This document shows positions 26,049 through 35,441 of a DNA stretch of 64,000 nucleotides, one piece after another. How positions within the stretch are numbered: the stretch's first letter is position 1; each line of letters begins with the position of its first letter. This DNA is from Chitinophagales bacterium (lineage in GTDB: Bacteria > Bacteroidota > Bacteroidia > Chitinophagales > Chitinophagaceae): NCBI GenBank assembly GCA_017303335.1, contig JAFLBK010000001.1, positions 935,001 to 999,000 of the forward strand, in the 5' to 3' direction. The notes under the pieces are model-generated. The model was not told the origin of the DNA and ran no database searches. It was given only the letters and a program-made list of their open reading frames with translations. Made by a program: the position numbers and the translations under genes.

Positions 26049-27170
26049 ATGAAACCCAAAAATATTAACAGGCTTGTCGTACTGGTGGCTCCCCTGGATT
26101 GGGGATTGGGTCATGCAACCCGTTGTATCCCTATAATCAAAGCCCTTCTTGAGTTGAACTGTGAGGTGGTAGCGGCCGCAAGCGGGGCTCAAAAAGCCTT
26201 GTTAGAGAAGGAGTTCCCGGCGATCCGGTTCCTGGAACTGGAAGGATACAAGATCATGTACGGGAATGATGGCTTGTCGACCAGGCTGCGGCTCATTGGC
26301 CAGATTCCGAAGATATTCAGAATGATCCGGAGGGAGTTCCGCTGGCTTAAAATTACAATTGAAAAGGAAGGGATCGACCTTGTAATCAGCGATAATCGGA
26401 TGGGCCTCAACACGAAGAATATACCCTGCATATATATTACACACCAATTGCAAATACAAACCGGCAACCGGTTCTTCGATAAACTTGCTCAAAAACTGCA
26501 CTACCGGTTTATTAACCGCTTCCAAGAATGCTGGATTCCGGATTATGAATCCGGGAAGAACCTGGCAGGCGCCCTTTCGCACCCGGTTCTTTTGCCAAAA
26601 GCAACGCTGAAGTACCTGGGCCCTTTATCGAGGTTCCGGAAGAACGAACAAGCAATGAAATACGATGTTGCGATCATTTTATCGGGGCCCGAACCGCAAC
26701 GAAGTATACTGGAAAAGATCATTTGTGAGCAGGCCCGCTTGGTTCCCGGGAAAAAGCTGATCCTCATCCGCGGACTTCCGCTGGAAACAAAACCGCTGAA
26801 CGGCTTACCGGATAACCTGGAGCATAAAAATCATCTTGGGGGAAAAGAATTAAATGACATCATCGGGCAGTCGGATCTTGTTATCGGGCGCTGTGGGTAT
26901 TCAACCGTAATGGACCTCGCTGTTCTCGGAAAAAAAGCCGTGCTGATTCCCACACCCGGACAAACGGAACAAGAATACCTCGCTAAACACCTCGCCGCCG
27001 GCAACCTGTTCTGCTGCATGCAACAAGAAGGATTTTCGCTGAAGGCTGCCATTGAATCAGGAAGATTGTTTCCCTTCGGGGACCTGTCTTTTACCAGCGA
27101 AGAATTCAGATCTGTTATCGGGGAGCATGTAATGCGGTTGTCGGGTGATCAGCAATCAAAATACCGGTAA
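26049..27170 (+). CDS. Glycosyltransferase, GT28/MurG-like fold (GT-B)
   Basis: A 373-residue GT-B glycosyltransferase. The N-terminal Rossmann domain opens with VAPLDWGLGHATRCIPI (acceptor-side Gly-rich loop, residues 12-28), and the C-terminal nucleotide-sugar domain has GRCGYSTVMDLAVLGKKAVLIPTPGQTEQE (about residues 282-311; key pieces GRCGYSTVMD and PTPGQTEQ), similar to MurG and related UDP-sugar transferases. It is not MurG itself (no membrane-association loop recognised, and mur genes are absent). Its 3' end overlaps the convergent GT2 gene by 22 bases. Sugar and acceptor unknown. Confidence 0.85.
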   Translation: MKPKNINRLVVLVAPLDWGLGHATRCIPIIKALLELNCEVVAAASGAQKALLEKEFPAIRFLELEGYKIMYGNDGLSTRLRLIGQIPKIFRMIRREFRWLKITIEKEGIDLVISDNRMGLNTKNIPCIYITHQLQIQTGNRFFDKLAQKLHYRFINRFQECWIPDYESGKNLAGALSHPVLLPKATLKYLGPLSRFRKNEQAMKYDVAIILSGPEPQRSILEKIICEQARLVPGKKLILIRGLPLETKPLNGLPDNLEHKNHLGGKELNDIIGQSDLVIGRCGYSTVMDLAVLGKKAVLIPTPGQTEQEYLAKHLAAGNLFCCMQQEGFSLKAAIESGRLFPFGDLSFTSEEFRSVIGEHVMRLSGDQQSKYR

Positions 27171-29101
27171 CCTGCTTTTATTTTTTTGAGATCGAGCAGA
27201 ACGGTATACTCCGACGCATACCACTCATCGCTTTTCAAAAGACTTTCTTCGGGAAGCTCGTTACGGCTTGACGGCAACGCTGTGCTTGTAACAACGCCGG
27301 TCCGTAGTTTCGGAAGATTGTTATCTGCACAGGCATAACCAACCCATGTTTTTTTTCCAAGCAGTACATCCAGCGTGTTTTTGAAAAAAGATCCCGCCTT
27401 TTTTTGTAGAAACAGGTGAATCGGGAAGCTCATCAGAAATAAAATGGCCAGCAAAATATCCAGTAACCGTTTATTTCGTTGCTGGATGGATTGTCCAATG
27501 CGGAATTTTTTCGAGGCCGCTACATAATCGCCGCTGAGGTTCCTGCTGTCGCTGCCAACGATGCTGCGGCTTCCGGAAGCGTGAAATTTGTTTCTTGTTA
27601 TCGCGGGCAAGTGACTGATGAGTTGAATAATGTCTTTTAATTTCATTCCGTCAGCGCAAAAAATCACTTCCCGGACGCCGTACCGCCCTATCAATTCCGG
27701 CAGCTGCTCTACATTGCCGAGCTTTGTTCCGTTTCGTTCCTCCACCGTATTACCAACCCGGCCCAATACACGCTCCCGCATTCCGGCCGTATGCATCAGG
27801 TTATTAATCACGGCGAAATCGGTTTCACCGGCTACCACAATGGTCTGCCGCTTTTCGTCATCTTCATCATCTGTTTCCAGCAGCCGAACGCGGATGAACA
27901 GCTGGCGCAACAGATGCATGGACACAAAGGCCAGCAGGATTCCTAAAACAAGTATGCCTCTCGAAAACCGGATCGACTCGGGAAGAAGTCCATAGCCACT
28001 CAGGATACACAAAGCCGCAATCGTCGTTGACCGGATCAGCTGCGCCTGCTTATAGCCTTTGTCGTACAGGCCCGAGAAATAAGAGGCCAGCATAAATACA
28101 GCGGTAAATATGGGGAATGCGATCAAGAGTGTGTTGGGAGAATAATTCACATCCTGCCGTATATAGGTGCTCCAGAAATACTTTACAACCCAGAAGCCGG
28201 AGAGTATGATGGCCGCATCCAGGATCGGCAAGCCTGCTTTTTTTAGTCCGTTGCCAATGGCCGCCAGGGTGGCCCGGATAAGAATACCCGTTTGAATAAG
28301 AAAGATAAACAGCCGGGCCTTATTACCGCTGTAATGTTTTTTTACAAACTGGCTCATGGCCAGGTAAAACATCCGCACATAATTCATGCTGCCCCGGCGT
28401 GTGCTTTCTCCCTTAAAATGAATAATGGCGGTTTCCGCGAAATAATAATTTTTGTAGCCTGCTTTTTGGATCCGGTAGCTCAGGTCCACATCTTCACCAT
28501 ACATAAAAAAGGTTTCATCAAAATACCCTACCTCATCCAGTATTTTTTTGGGTATCAGCATGAATGCCCCCGCGAGCACATCCACCTCGTGGTTTTCCTG
28601 TTCGGAGAGATGACCCAGGTGATAACGGGCAAATGTTTTAGAGCGGGGAAAGAGTTTCGACAACCCCGATAGTTTATACAAGGATGTCAGCGGCGATGGA
28701 AAAGACCGTTTGCTTTCTTTCAGGAATTTTCCGGAACCATCCACCATCTTTACGCCCAGGGCCGCGTTGGTGCCGGATGTTTCCAAAAAGTGAAGGCATT
28801 TTTCAAAGCAATCTTCGGGCACCAGCGTATCCGGATTGAGGAAGAGGATGTATTCTCCTCGGGCCAGGGAAATAGCCTGGTTATTGGCGCGGGCAAAGCC
28901 CAAGTTGGCTGTATTCCAGCAGAACTTTACTGAGGGGAAGGCCGGTTCGAGGAAGGCCCGGCTTTCGTCGGTGGAGTTATTATCGACCACGATGATCTCG
29001 GCTTCCATATTTTCACAGGCCCTGCTTACCGAATGAATACATTGTTCGAGGAAATACCGCACATTGAAATTCACTATGATCACCGATAATCGCATCTTCA
29101 A
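27149..29101 (-). CDS. Family 2 glycosyltransferase fused to a membrane sugar-transferase-like region
   Basis: A 650-residue membrane protein. Residues 1 to about 270 are a GT2 (GT-A) domain: SVIIVNFNVRYFLEQ, VVDNNSTDES, ILFLNPDTLVP (DxD-like) and FFMYGEDVDLSYR. Four or five hydrophobic segments follow (about 285-400), then a Rossmann-like block (TIVVAGETDFAVI) resembling the CoA-binding-like part of polyprenyl-phosphate sugar transferases, another membrane segment (LLDILLAILFLMSFPIHLFL) and a short tail. The tail lacks the usual catalytic core of a bacterial sugar transferase, so only the GT2 part is clearly catalytic. Probably in exopolysaccharide or glycolipid synthesis. Confidence 0.82.
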   Translation of the reverse strand: MKMRLSVIIVNFNVRYFLEQCIHSVSRACENMEAEIIVVDNNSTDESRAFLEPAFPSVKFCWNTANLGFARANNQAISLARGEYILFLNPDTLVPEDCFEKCLHFLETSGTNAALGVKMVDGSGKFLKESKRSFPSPLTSLYKLSGLSKLFPRSKTFARYHLGHLSEQENHEVDVLAGAFMLIPKKILDEVGYFDETFFMYGEDVDLSYRIQKAGYKNYYFAETAIIHFKGESTRRGSMNYVRMFYLAMSQFVKKHYSGNKARLFIFLIQTGILIRATLAAIGNGLKKAGLPILDAAIILSGFWVVKYFWSTYIRQDVNYSPNTLLIAFPIFTAVFMLASYFSGLYDKGYKQAQLIRSTTIAALCILSGYGLLPESIRFSRGILVLGILLAFVSMHLLRQLFIRVRLLETDDEDDEKRQTIVVAGETDFAVINNLMHTAGMRERVLGRVGNTVEERNGTKLGNVEQLPELIGRYGVREVIFCADGMKLKDIIQLISHLPAITRNKFHASGSRSIVGSDSRNLSGDYVAASKKFRIGQSIQQRNKRLLDILLAILFLMSFPIHLFLQKKAGSFFKNTLDVLLGKKTWVGYACADNNLPKLRTGVVTSTALPSSRNELPEESLLKSDEWYASEYTVLLDLKKIKAGYRYFDC

Positions 29102-29121
29102 ATATAGTAAAGAAGCCTTTG

Positions 29122-29129
29122 TATCTTTG
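29122..29129 (+). promoter_or_regulatory. Candidate -7 promoter element of the inositol monophosphatase gene
   Basis: TATCTTTG matches TAnnTTTG exactly but ends only 4 bases before the ATG at 29134. If real, the transcript would be leaderless or start within the first codons. Confidence 0.35.
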
Positions 29130-29133
29130 CTTC

Positions 29134-29919
29134 ATGCTGAAAACAACCCTCCTCAAAGCCGTAGAGGCCGGCGCCGTTGAGCTACGGCGTTATTTCAACA
29201 ACGAAGACCTTGCAATCAGTAACAAAGAAGGAATCAACAACTGGGTTACCGAAGCGGATCATGCTTCGGAAAAAGCTATCATCGAAGCAATACAATCCGA
29301 TTTTCCCGATCATTTCATTCTAAGCGAAGAATCCGGCGAAACCGCCACCGCCAGTGAAATAAAATGGATCATCGATCCGATCGACGGCACCATTAACTAT
29401 GCGAGCGGTATCCCCATCTGCGCTGTCAGCATCGGCGTGGAGAAAAAAGGCGAAATGATCCTCGGTGCCGTTTACAATCCCTTCATCAATGAATTGTTTT
29501 TGGCAGAAAGGGGAATGGGGGCTTTCCTGAACGACAAACGGATTCACGTCAGCCGGAAAAAAGAAGTGATCAACAGCTGCCTGGTAACCGGGTTTCCGTA
29601 TACCTACCTCGATATGGAGAATGGCCCGTTGCAGGTATTCGAGCGTTTTGTACGCAAGGGGGTTCCTGTGCGAAGGTTGGGAAGCGCCGCGATCGATCTT
29701 TGCTGGGTGGCTGCCGGCCGTTTTGATGGATTTTTTGAACACAGTCTGAGCCCCTGGGACACAGCCGCCGGATACCTGATCGTGGAAGAGGCCGGCGGAA
29801 AGGTCACCGACATGGAAGGCAACCCGTATTCTCCCTACCAGCGGAAGCTTGTTGCCACCAACGGATTGATTCACGAAGAACTGATAGATGTTATTCATAA
29901 CAGGAAACAACTTGCATAA
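29134..29919 (+). CDS. Inositol-1-monophosphatase family protein
   Basis: A 261-residue member of the Mg-dependent, Li-sensitive phosphatase family. The metal site is visible: EESGE (near residue 69), WIIDPIDGTINYA (residues about 83-95, motif DPIDGT) and the C-terminal SPWDTAAGYLIVEEAGG. Bacterial relatives (SuhB) act on inositol phosphates or related substrates. The start chosen is the ATG at 29134; the frame extends five codons upstream. The stop overlaps the thiL ATG by one base, so the two are co-transcribed. Confidence 0.93.
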   Translation: MLKTTLLKAVEAGAVELRRYFNNEDLAISNKEGINNWVTEADHASEKAIIEAIQSDFPDHFILSEESGETATASEIKWIIDPIDGTINYASGIPICAVSIGVEKKGEMILGAVYNPFINELFLAERGMGAFLNDKRIHVSRKKEVINSCLVTGFPYTYLDMENGPLQVFERFVRKGVPVRRLGSAAIDLCWVAAGRFDGFFEHSLSPWDTAAGYLIVEEAGGKVTDMEGNPYSPYQRKLVATNGLIHEELIDVIHNRKQLA

Positions 29920-30944
29920 TGGAACAACGAACAGAAATAGCGTCGCTGGGTGAATTCGGCCTGATCGACCACCTGACCCGGAATAACGAAACAAAGAATG
30001 TTTCCACGGTCCTGGGTGTCGGTGATGATGGCGCTGTAGTGGATCATTTCGGCCGGCAAACGGTTATAAGCACCGACCTGTTGCTCGAAGGCGTGCACTT
30101 CGATCTTATGTATACGCCGCTGAAACACCTCGGCTATAAATCCGTTGTGGTAAACCTGAGTGATATCTACGCCATGAACGCCACACCCACACAGGTGGTG
30201 CTCAGCATCGGCGTTAGCAACCGGTTCAGCGTGGAAGCGCTGGAAGAGTTCTATGAAGGTGTTTATGCTGCCTGTGAAAAATACGGCGTCGATCTTGTTG
30301 GCGGCGATACCACTTCTTCCCGGATCGGATTTATCATCAGTGTAACCGCCATCGGCGAGGTGGCGCCCGACGCTTATGTTAAACGGGATGGGGCCAGGGT
30401 AAACGACCTCATCTGTGTAAGCGGCGACCTCGGTGCCGCCTTTCTCGGGCTTACCATTCTCGAACGGGAGAAAAAGATCTTCCAGGAAACAGGCGCACAG
30501 CCCGACCTGGAGAACCGGGCCTATATTGTTGGCCGCTTGCTGAAGCCCGAAGCGAGGAAAGACGTGATCGAGTACTTTGCCGAACACGGGATTGTACCAA
30601 CCAGCATGATGGACGTGAGTGATGGGTTGAGCAGCGATATCCTGCACATCTGCAAACAAAGCAATGTGGGCTGTGTGCTCTATGAAGACAAACTACCCAT
30701 CAATGAAGAAAGCAAGGACTTCGCGTACAAGCTTGAACTGGACCCAACGGCCTGCGCCCTGAGCGGTGGGGAGGATTATGAATTGCTGTTCACGGTTAAC
30801 CAGCAGGATTATGAAAAGATAAACGCCAACAACGGCTTCAGCATTATTGGGTATATTACAGAAGCTTCGGCGGGCAAGACCATCATCACCCGCGGCGGCA
30901 ATAAACACGAGCTGGTGGCACAGGGCTGGAATCACCTGAAATGA
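29919..30944 (+). CDS. thiL: Thiamine-monophosphate kinase
   Basis: ThiL phosphorylates thiamine monophosphate to the cofactor thiamine diphosphate. The 341-residue product has the PurM-like ATP-binding fold and the ThiL signatures GVGDDGAVV (near residue 34), STDLLLEGVHFD (near 50), VNLSDIYAMNATP (near 79), GGDTTSS (near 127), MMDVSDGLSSD (near 229) and SGGEDYELLF (near 282). It starts in a one-base overlap with the inositol monophosphatase gene. No other thiamine gene or TPP riboswitch was seen. Confidence 0.95.
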   Translation: MEQRTEIASLGEFGLIDHLTRNNETKNVSTVLGVGDDGAVVDHFGRQTVISTDLLLEGVHFDLMYTPLKHLGYKSVVVNLSDIYAMNATPTQVVLSIGVSNRFSVEALEEFYEGVYAACEKYGVDLVGGDTTSSRIGFIISVTAIGEVAPDAYVKRDGARVNDLICVSGDLGAAFLGLTILEREKKIFQETGAQPDLENRAYIVGRLLKPEARKDVIEYFAEHGIVPTSMMDVSDGLSSDILHICKQSNVGCVLYEDKLPINEESKDFAYKLELDPTACALSGGEDYELLFTVNQQDYEKINANNGFSIIGYITEASAGKTIITRGGNKHELVAQGWNHLK

Positions 30945-30978
30945 TCATCCCGCCCGGTATAATCTGATTCAACCCGAA

Positions 30979-32493
30979 ATGAATTTTGTAAAATTTCTTC
31001 TTTTTGTTTTCCCGGCCTGTCTGCTGTTTTCCTGCGCCCCCTCCGGAAGGGCCTATGATCCATCCCGCAAATATTCCCGGCAGCAATTACAGGAAGATTA
31101 CAGCATCCTTCGTGAGATACTCGAGTCAAAACATCCTTCACTTTACTGGTACACCAGTAAAGACAGCATGGATCACTATTTTGATTCCTTTTTCCGGGAG
31201 ATCGGGGACAGCATGACCGAACAGCAGTTCGGCTGGAAGGTGCTGGCGCCGCTTACCGATAAGATACACTGCGGACATACCAGCTTCGGTATGAGCAGGG
31301 CGTACAATAACTGGGCTGCCAACAAACGATTCCCTTCATTCCCGCTTTTCATGAAATGCTGGAGCGATACCATGGTGGTGACCAATAATCTTAACCGGAG
31401 AGACTCCATCCTGAAAAGAGGAACCATTATCCGTTCCATCAATGGCATGAACAGCGCCGGGATCAGGAATACATTGTTCGGGTCCATGACCGAAGATGGA
31501 AATGCCAATAATGTGAACTATATCCGGATGAGCAGCAACTTTCCGTATTATCACCGGAATATCATCGGCCTGAGCAAAAAGTATGCGATCACGTACTGGG
31601 ACAGCGCGGGAAAAGAACAAACAACAACCATCCCGCTTTTTGAGCCGGTACGCGACAGCGCCTCCCGGCCCAGGCCGGTGCAGGCAACGAAAAAAGATAA
31701 ACGGGAAACAAACAAAAAGCAATTGCTCGACCTACGGTCGCTGGCCATTGATACCGCGAACAACACGGCCATCATCACCCTGAATACCTTCTCTACGGGT
31801 CGTTTGCGAAAATTCTACCGGCAAACATTCCGCTATATCCGGAAAGCCGGCATCACGAATGTTGTTTTGGATATCCGCAGCAATGGCGGAGGGCGCATCA
31901 ACCTTTCCACGCTGCTCACAAAATACGTAAGCCGTAAAAACTTCAAGGTGGCCGATACGGCGTTTGCTGTATGCCGGTCGCTGGGCCCTTATACACGCTA
32001 TATAAAGAATGGATTCATCAATAACCTGGGGTTGTTCTTTCTTACCCGGAAGAACAGTGATAAATTATTTCATTTCGGTCACTGGGAACGGAAGACCTAT
32101 AAACCCAAGAGGCAAAATCATTATTCCGGAAACCTGTACGTGCTGATCAATGGGTCTACGTTCTCCGCTTCCACCATATTCTGTAACGCGGTTAAAGGAC
32201 AGCCAGGTATTACGCTCGTAGGTGAAGAGGCCGGGGGGGGCTGGCATGGAAACAACGGTATCCTGATCCCCGATATCATCCTGCCCAATACCCATTTGCG
32301 TGTGCGGCTGCCGTTGTTCCGGCTGGTGCAATACAACCACGTGGCGAAAGACGGGCGTGGTGTTGTACCGGATATGTATATCGGAACCGATTACAATGCC
32401 CTCCTTAAAAACATAGACAAGAAAATGATGGTGGTGATGCAATGGATCAGGGATGATAACAGGGCACGTACCGCATCAGTGGATCGTAAATGA
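30979..32493 (+). CDS. S41-family (C-terminal-processing-type) peptidase lipoprotein
   Basis: A 504-residue exported protein: signal peptide with lipobox LLFSC (Cys at about residue 19), an N-terminal helical region (YDPSRKYSRQQLQEDYSIL), and an S41/tail-specific protease domain with VVLDIRSNGGGRINLSTLL near residue 300 and LINGSTFSASTIF near 390, where Ser396 aligns best with the nucleophile. Bacteroidota have many such S41 proteins with a degraded or absent PDZ; here no clear PDZ was seen. The 3' end overlaps the convergent amidase gene by 18 bases. Confidence 0.87.
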   Translation: MNFVKFLLFVFPACLLFSCAPSGRAYDPSRKYSRQQLQEDYSILREILESKHPSLYWYTSKDSMDHYFDSFFREIGDSMTEQQFGWKVLAPLTDKIHCGHTSFGMSRAYNNWAANKRFPSFPLFMKCWSDTMVVTNNLNRRDSILKRGTIIRSINGMNSAGIRNTLFGSMTEDGNANNVNYIRMSSNFPYYHRNIIGLSKKYAITYWDSAGKEQTTTIPLFEPVRDSASRPRPVQATKKDKRETNKKQLLDLRSLAIDTANNTAIITLNTFSTGRLRKFYRQTFRYIRKAGITNVVLDIRSNGGGRINLSTLLTKYVSRKNFKVADTAFAVCRSLGPYTRYIKNGFINNLGLFFLTRKNSDKLFHFGHWERKTYKPKRQNHYSGNLYVLINGSTFSASTIFCNAVKGQPGITLVGEEAGGGWHGNNGILIPDIILPNTHLRVRLPLFRLVQYNHVAKDGRGVVPDMYIGTDYNALLKNIDKKMMVVMQWIRDDNRARTASVDRK

Positions 32494-33300
32494 ATCCGCG
32501 TCTTTCCAGAAGGGAAATTTCTCCCGCACTTCTTCCAGTTTTTCTTTTTGCAGCGTAATGGTGGATACATCTTCCTGGTCGGCCATATGGTAGAGTACCT
32601 GCCCGAGCGGATCAATGACCAGGCTGTTGCCGCTATGGTAGATATTGTTTCCGTCGGAACCAACCCGGTTCACACCAATAACATAGCATTGGTTCTCGAT
32701 GGCGCGGGCGCATAGCAGTGTTTTCCAGGCATGGCTTCTTCGCTCGGGCCAGTTAGCCACATAAACAAGAAGATCATATTCGGGGCTGGTGGCAGAAGCT
32801 GGTTGCCCGCTCCTGCTTTGATCGGGGTCGAGAACACGGTTTCGGGCCCAAACCGGAAAGCGGAGATCATAGCAGACCTGCAGGTTTATCTTCCAGCCGT
32901 TTACCGAGGCGATCAACCGTTTGTTCCCGGCCTGGTAGTGTTTGTCTTCTCCGGCATAGCCAAACAGGTGGCGTTTATCGTAGTACCCGTATTGCCCGTT
33001 CGGCAACATCCAAACCAGCCTGTTATAATAACCGGCATTTTCCGTGGCGATAAAACTTCCGGTAAGAACAATTCCGTTTTCACGGCTTACCCGTTTCATC
33101 CATGCCATCGTTTCTCCTTCCATATCTTCGGCGAGTTCCGACGGCTTCATGCTGAAGCCGGTACTGAACATCTCGGGCAGAACGACCAGTTCGGTTCTTT
33201 CCTCAATCGCGGCGATTTTTTCCTCCAGCATACGGAGGTTTGCCGATTTTTCTTCCCAATGCAGGTTGGTCTGGATGGTGGTAACGGTCAGGGTCGACAT
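32476..33300 (-). CDS. Carbon-nitrogen hydrolase (nitrilase superfamily), omega-amidase-like
   Basis: A 274-residue cytoplasmic hydrolase with the nitrilase catalytic triad: Glu43 in VVLPEMFSTGF, Lys109 in YYDKRHLF and Cys143 in LQVCYDLRFPVWAR. Length and the MFSTGF and RFPVWARN motifs resemble E. coli YafV and related omega-amidases that hydrolyse alpha-ketoglutaramate or similar. The two genes on either side are unrelated. It converges on the S41 peptidase with an 18-base overlap. Confidence 0.9.
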   Translation of the reverse strand: MSTLTVTTIQTNLHWEEKSANLRMLEEKIAAIEERTELVVLPEMFSTGFSMKPSELAEDMEGETMAWMKRVSRENGIVLTGSFIATENAGYYNRLVWMLPNGQYGYYDKRHLFGYAGEDKHYQAGNKRLIASVNGWKINLQVCYDLRFPVWARNRVLDPDQSRSGQPASATSPEYDLLVYVANWPERRSHAWKTLLCARAIENQCYVIGVNRVGSDGNNIYHSGNSLVIDPLGQVLYHMADQEDVSTITLQKEKLEEVREKFPFWKDADSFTIH

Positions 33301-33370
33301 AATCGATGTTTATGCATAAAATTACGTACAGAACAGATATAAGCCGGCGCAAAACCTGCTTCATCGTGCT

Positions 33371-33404
33371 TTTTGCGCCATTAACGCACAATACCGTACC
33401 TTTG
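33371..33404 (+). promoter_or_regulatory. Bacteroidota-type promoter of the DEAD-box helicase gene
   Basis: A TTTTG -33 element (33371-33375) and TACCTTTG -7 element (33397-33404, exact TAnnTTTG) are 21 bases apart. The ATG is 115 bases downstream, leaving an unusually long leader for this genome. Confidence 0.65.
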
Positions 33405-33518
33405 TGGTCCACTCCTTTTATAAGATACGCCTGTTGCAGGCCAATGTGGTAACAAATTATTTCCCGCTGATTCAGAAAGTGCAACGTCTTTGCCAGCTCC
33501 ACGTATAAAACCTACTTA

Positions 33519-34802
33519 ATGGCTTTTACAAAATTACATTTAATAGATCCTATCCTGAAGTCGCTGGAAGCCGAAGGATATCAATCTCCCACGCCCATCC
33601 AGGCGCAATCCATCCCCTACGTACTTGAAGGAAGAGATCTCCTGGGCTGTGCGCAAACCGGCACCGGCAAAACGGCCGCCTTTGCCATCCCCATCCTGCA
33701 GCTGCTGTATAAACAAAAGCAGGAAGAGCGGGGTCCCCGGAAAATTAAAACGCTCATCTTAACACCTACCCGCGAACTGGCGATCCAGATCGATGAAAGC
33801 TTTGCCGCGTACGGAAAGCATACCGGTCTTTCTCATGCCGTTATTTTCGGGGGTGTTTCTCAACTGCCGCAAGTCAATATATTGAGAAAAGGTATTGATA
33901 TACTGGTGGCAACTCCGGGTCGTTTGCTCGACCTGATCAGCCAGGGATATATTGACCTGAAAGACCTTAAAATATTTGTACTCGATGAAGCCGATCGCAT
34001 GCTTGATATGGGTTTCATCCACGATGTAAAAAGGGTGATCACCAAATTGCCGGCTAAAAGGCAAACGCTTTTTTTCTCAGCAACCATGCCGCCCGAGATA
34101 CAGAAACTGGCGGATGTACTGCTGACCCGGCCCGCCAAGGTAGAGGTTACGCCTGTTTCGTCCACCGCCGAAGCGATTGATCAGTCCCTTTATTTAGTCG
34201 AGAAAAAAGACAAACCATCCCTGCTGCTTCATCTTTTGAACAACAGCCCCATCAGCTCCGTACTTGTATTTACACGTACCAAGCACGGTGCCGATAAAGT
34301 GGTGAAGTTCCTGCACCGAAGTCACATCGCTTCCGCGGCGATCCATGGCAATAAGTCGCAGAATGCACGACAAAACGCGTTGAGTAACTTCAAAAGCGGT
34401 AAGATCCGGGTGCTGGTGGCAACCGATATCGCCGCCCGTGGTATCGACATCGACGACCTCTCACACGTGATCAATTTCGAACTGCCCGATGTGCCCGAAA
34501 CCTATGTGCACCGTATCGGGCGGACCGGCAGGGCCGGCAATTCCGGTATCGCTTTTTCCTTTTGCGGCGCCGATGAGAGAGATGCGTTGAAAGACATTCA
34601 AAAGCTGATCGGTAAGAACATTCCTGTTGTGAATGAACATCCCTTTCCTTCCGATGCACCCGCGGCGCCCGTTCCGGCAATGGTTCGGCAAAAAACTCCT
34701 CAACAAAAGCCGGGAGCTGGTAATCGCGGAAAAAGCAATCATTTTAAGTTCCGCCGGAAAAAAGACAAAATACCCAGTAGCCACATTGCGGCTCATAAAT
34801 AA
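33519..34802 (+). CDS. DEAD-box ATP-dependent RNA helicase (RhlE-type)
   Basis: A 427-residue cytoplasmic RNA helicase. All core motifs are present: the Q motif (GYQSPTPIQAQSIP), Walker A AQTGTGKTAAF near residue 47, PTRELAIQ, VLDEADRMLDMGF, FFSATMP, and in the second RecA domain VFTRTKHGADKV, ATDIAARGIDID and HRIGRTGRAG. The C-terminal tail (residues 385-427) is short, basic and Pro/Gln-rich, as in RhlE-type helicases. Likely roles are rRNA or mRNA remodelling, possibly cold-induced given the long leader. Confidence 0.95.
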   Translation: MAFTKLHLIDPILKSLEAEGYQSPTPIQAQSIPYVLEGRDLLGCAQTGTGKTAAFAIPILQLLYKQKQEERGPRKIKTLILTPTRELAIQIDESFAAYGKHTGLSHAVIFGGVSQLPQVNILRKGIDILVATPGRLLDLISQGYIDLKDLKIFVLDEADRMLDMGFIHDVKRVITKLPAKRQTLFFSATMPPEIQKLADVLLTRPAKVEVTPVSSTAEAIDQSLYLVEKKDKPSLLLHLLNNSPISSVLVFTRTKHGADKVVKFLHRSHIASAAIHGNKSQNARQNALSNFKSGKIRVLVATDIAARGIDIDDLSHVINFELPDVPETYVHRIGRTGRAGNSGIAFSFCGADERDALKDIQKLIGKNIPVVNEHPFPSDAPAAPVPAMVRQKTPQQKPGAGNRGKSNHFKFRRKKDKIPSSHIAAHK

Positions 34803-34826
34803 TCCGGTTACCTTGTCTGAAAAAAA

Positions 34827-35336
34827 ATGAAACAACCATTATCTGCTTTTTTGATTGTTGCCCTTACGGCGGCCATATCCTGCAACAGCGGTGAGGCGAA
34901 CAAGGCCACAACCTCTGATGCTCCCGCCTTCAGTATCGACAGTGCAAGAGCCGCGATCACCGCCAGCAACAAAACATTTGGTGAATGCTGGGCTACCGGC
35001 GATTCAACAAAGTTTGCCGGTTGCTACAGTTCCGACGCCTGTATCAATCCACCCAATATGCCCAGGATGTGCGGAAGCAAGGCCATCATGGCTTTTTTTA
35101 ACGGTGGTTACCAGATGGGTGTGCGGAACATCCGGATCACTACCGAGGAATTGTTCGGCGGGCCCGAGGCTGTTTCCGAGATCGGCACCTATGAGATGTT
35201 CGCCGATAAGAATGTTTCCATCGACAAGGGAAAATTCATTGTAGTGTGGAAACAGGAGAATGGGAAGTGGAAAATGCATCGCGATGTTTGGAACAGCGAT
35301 AATCCCCCTCCGCCACCTCCACCACCTGCGAAATAA
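34827..35336 (+). CDS. Lipoprotein with NTF2-like (SnoaL/DUF4440) domain
   Basis: A 169-residue lipoprotein: signal peptide and lipobox AISC (Cys at about residue 20), a short linker, then an NTF2-like domain (IDSARAAITASNKTFGECWATGDS to FIVVWKQENGKWKMHRDVWN). These cone-shaped domains bind small ligands or act in ester chemistry, but catalytic residues cannot be assigned here. The protein ends in a run of eight prolines followed by AK. A terminator lies 15 bases after the stop. Confidence 0.8.
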   Translation: MKQPLSAFLIVALTAAISCNSGEANKATTSDAPAFSIDSARAAITASNKTFGECWATGDSTKFAGCYSSDACINPPNMPRMCGSKAIMAFFNGGYQMGVRNIRITTEELFGGPEAVSEIGTYEMFADKNVSIDKGKFIVVWKQENGKWKMHRDVWNSDNPPPPPPPPAK

Positions 35337-35350
35337 ACTACTAAATACAG

Positions 35351-35375
35351 AAACCGGGAAATCCCGGTTTTTTAT
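35351..35375 (+). terminator. Rho-independent terminator
   Basis: Stem AAACCGGG / CCCGGTTT with an AAAT loop and a T run, after the NTF2-like lipoprotein gene. Confidence 0.9.
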
Positions 35376-35400
35376 TTACTGCCCGGTTTCAAAAATGTTG

Positions 35401-35408
35401 TTACTTTG
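35401..35408 (+). promoter_or_regulatory. Candidate promoter element of corA
   Basis: TTACTTTG, a one-base variant of TAnnTTTG, 33 bases before the chosen ATG of corA and just after the preceding terminator. Confidence 0.35.
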
Positions 35409-35441
35409 AAATTGCCGGTAACGACCGGCATCCGAACGATT

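Noticed and set aside
33203..33502. A 99-codon minus-strand frame upstream of the amidase gene.
   Set aside because: It overlaps the amidase gene in another frame and covers the helicase promoter; the sequence is not protein-like.
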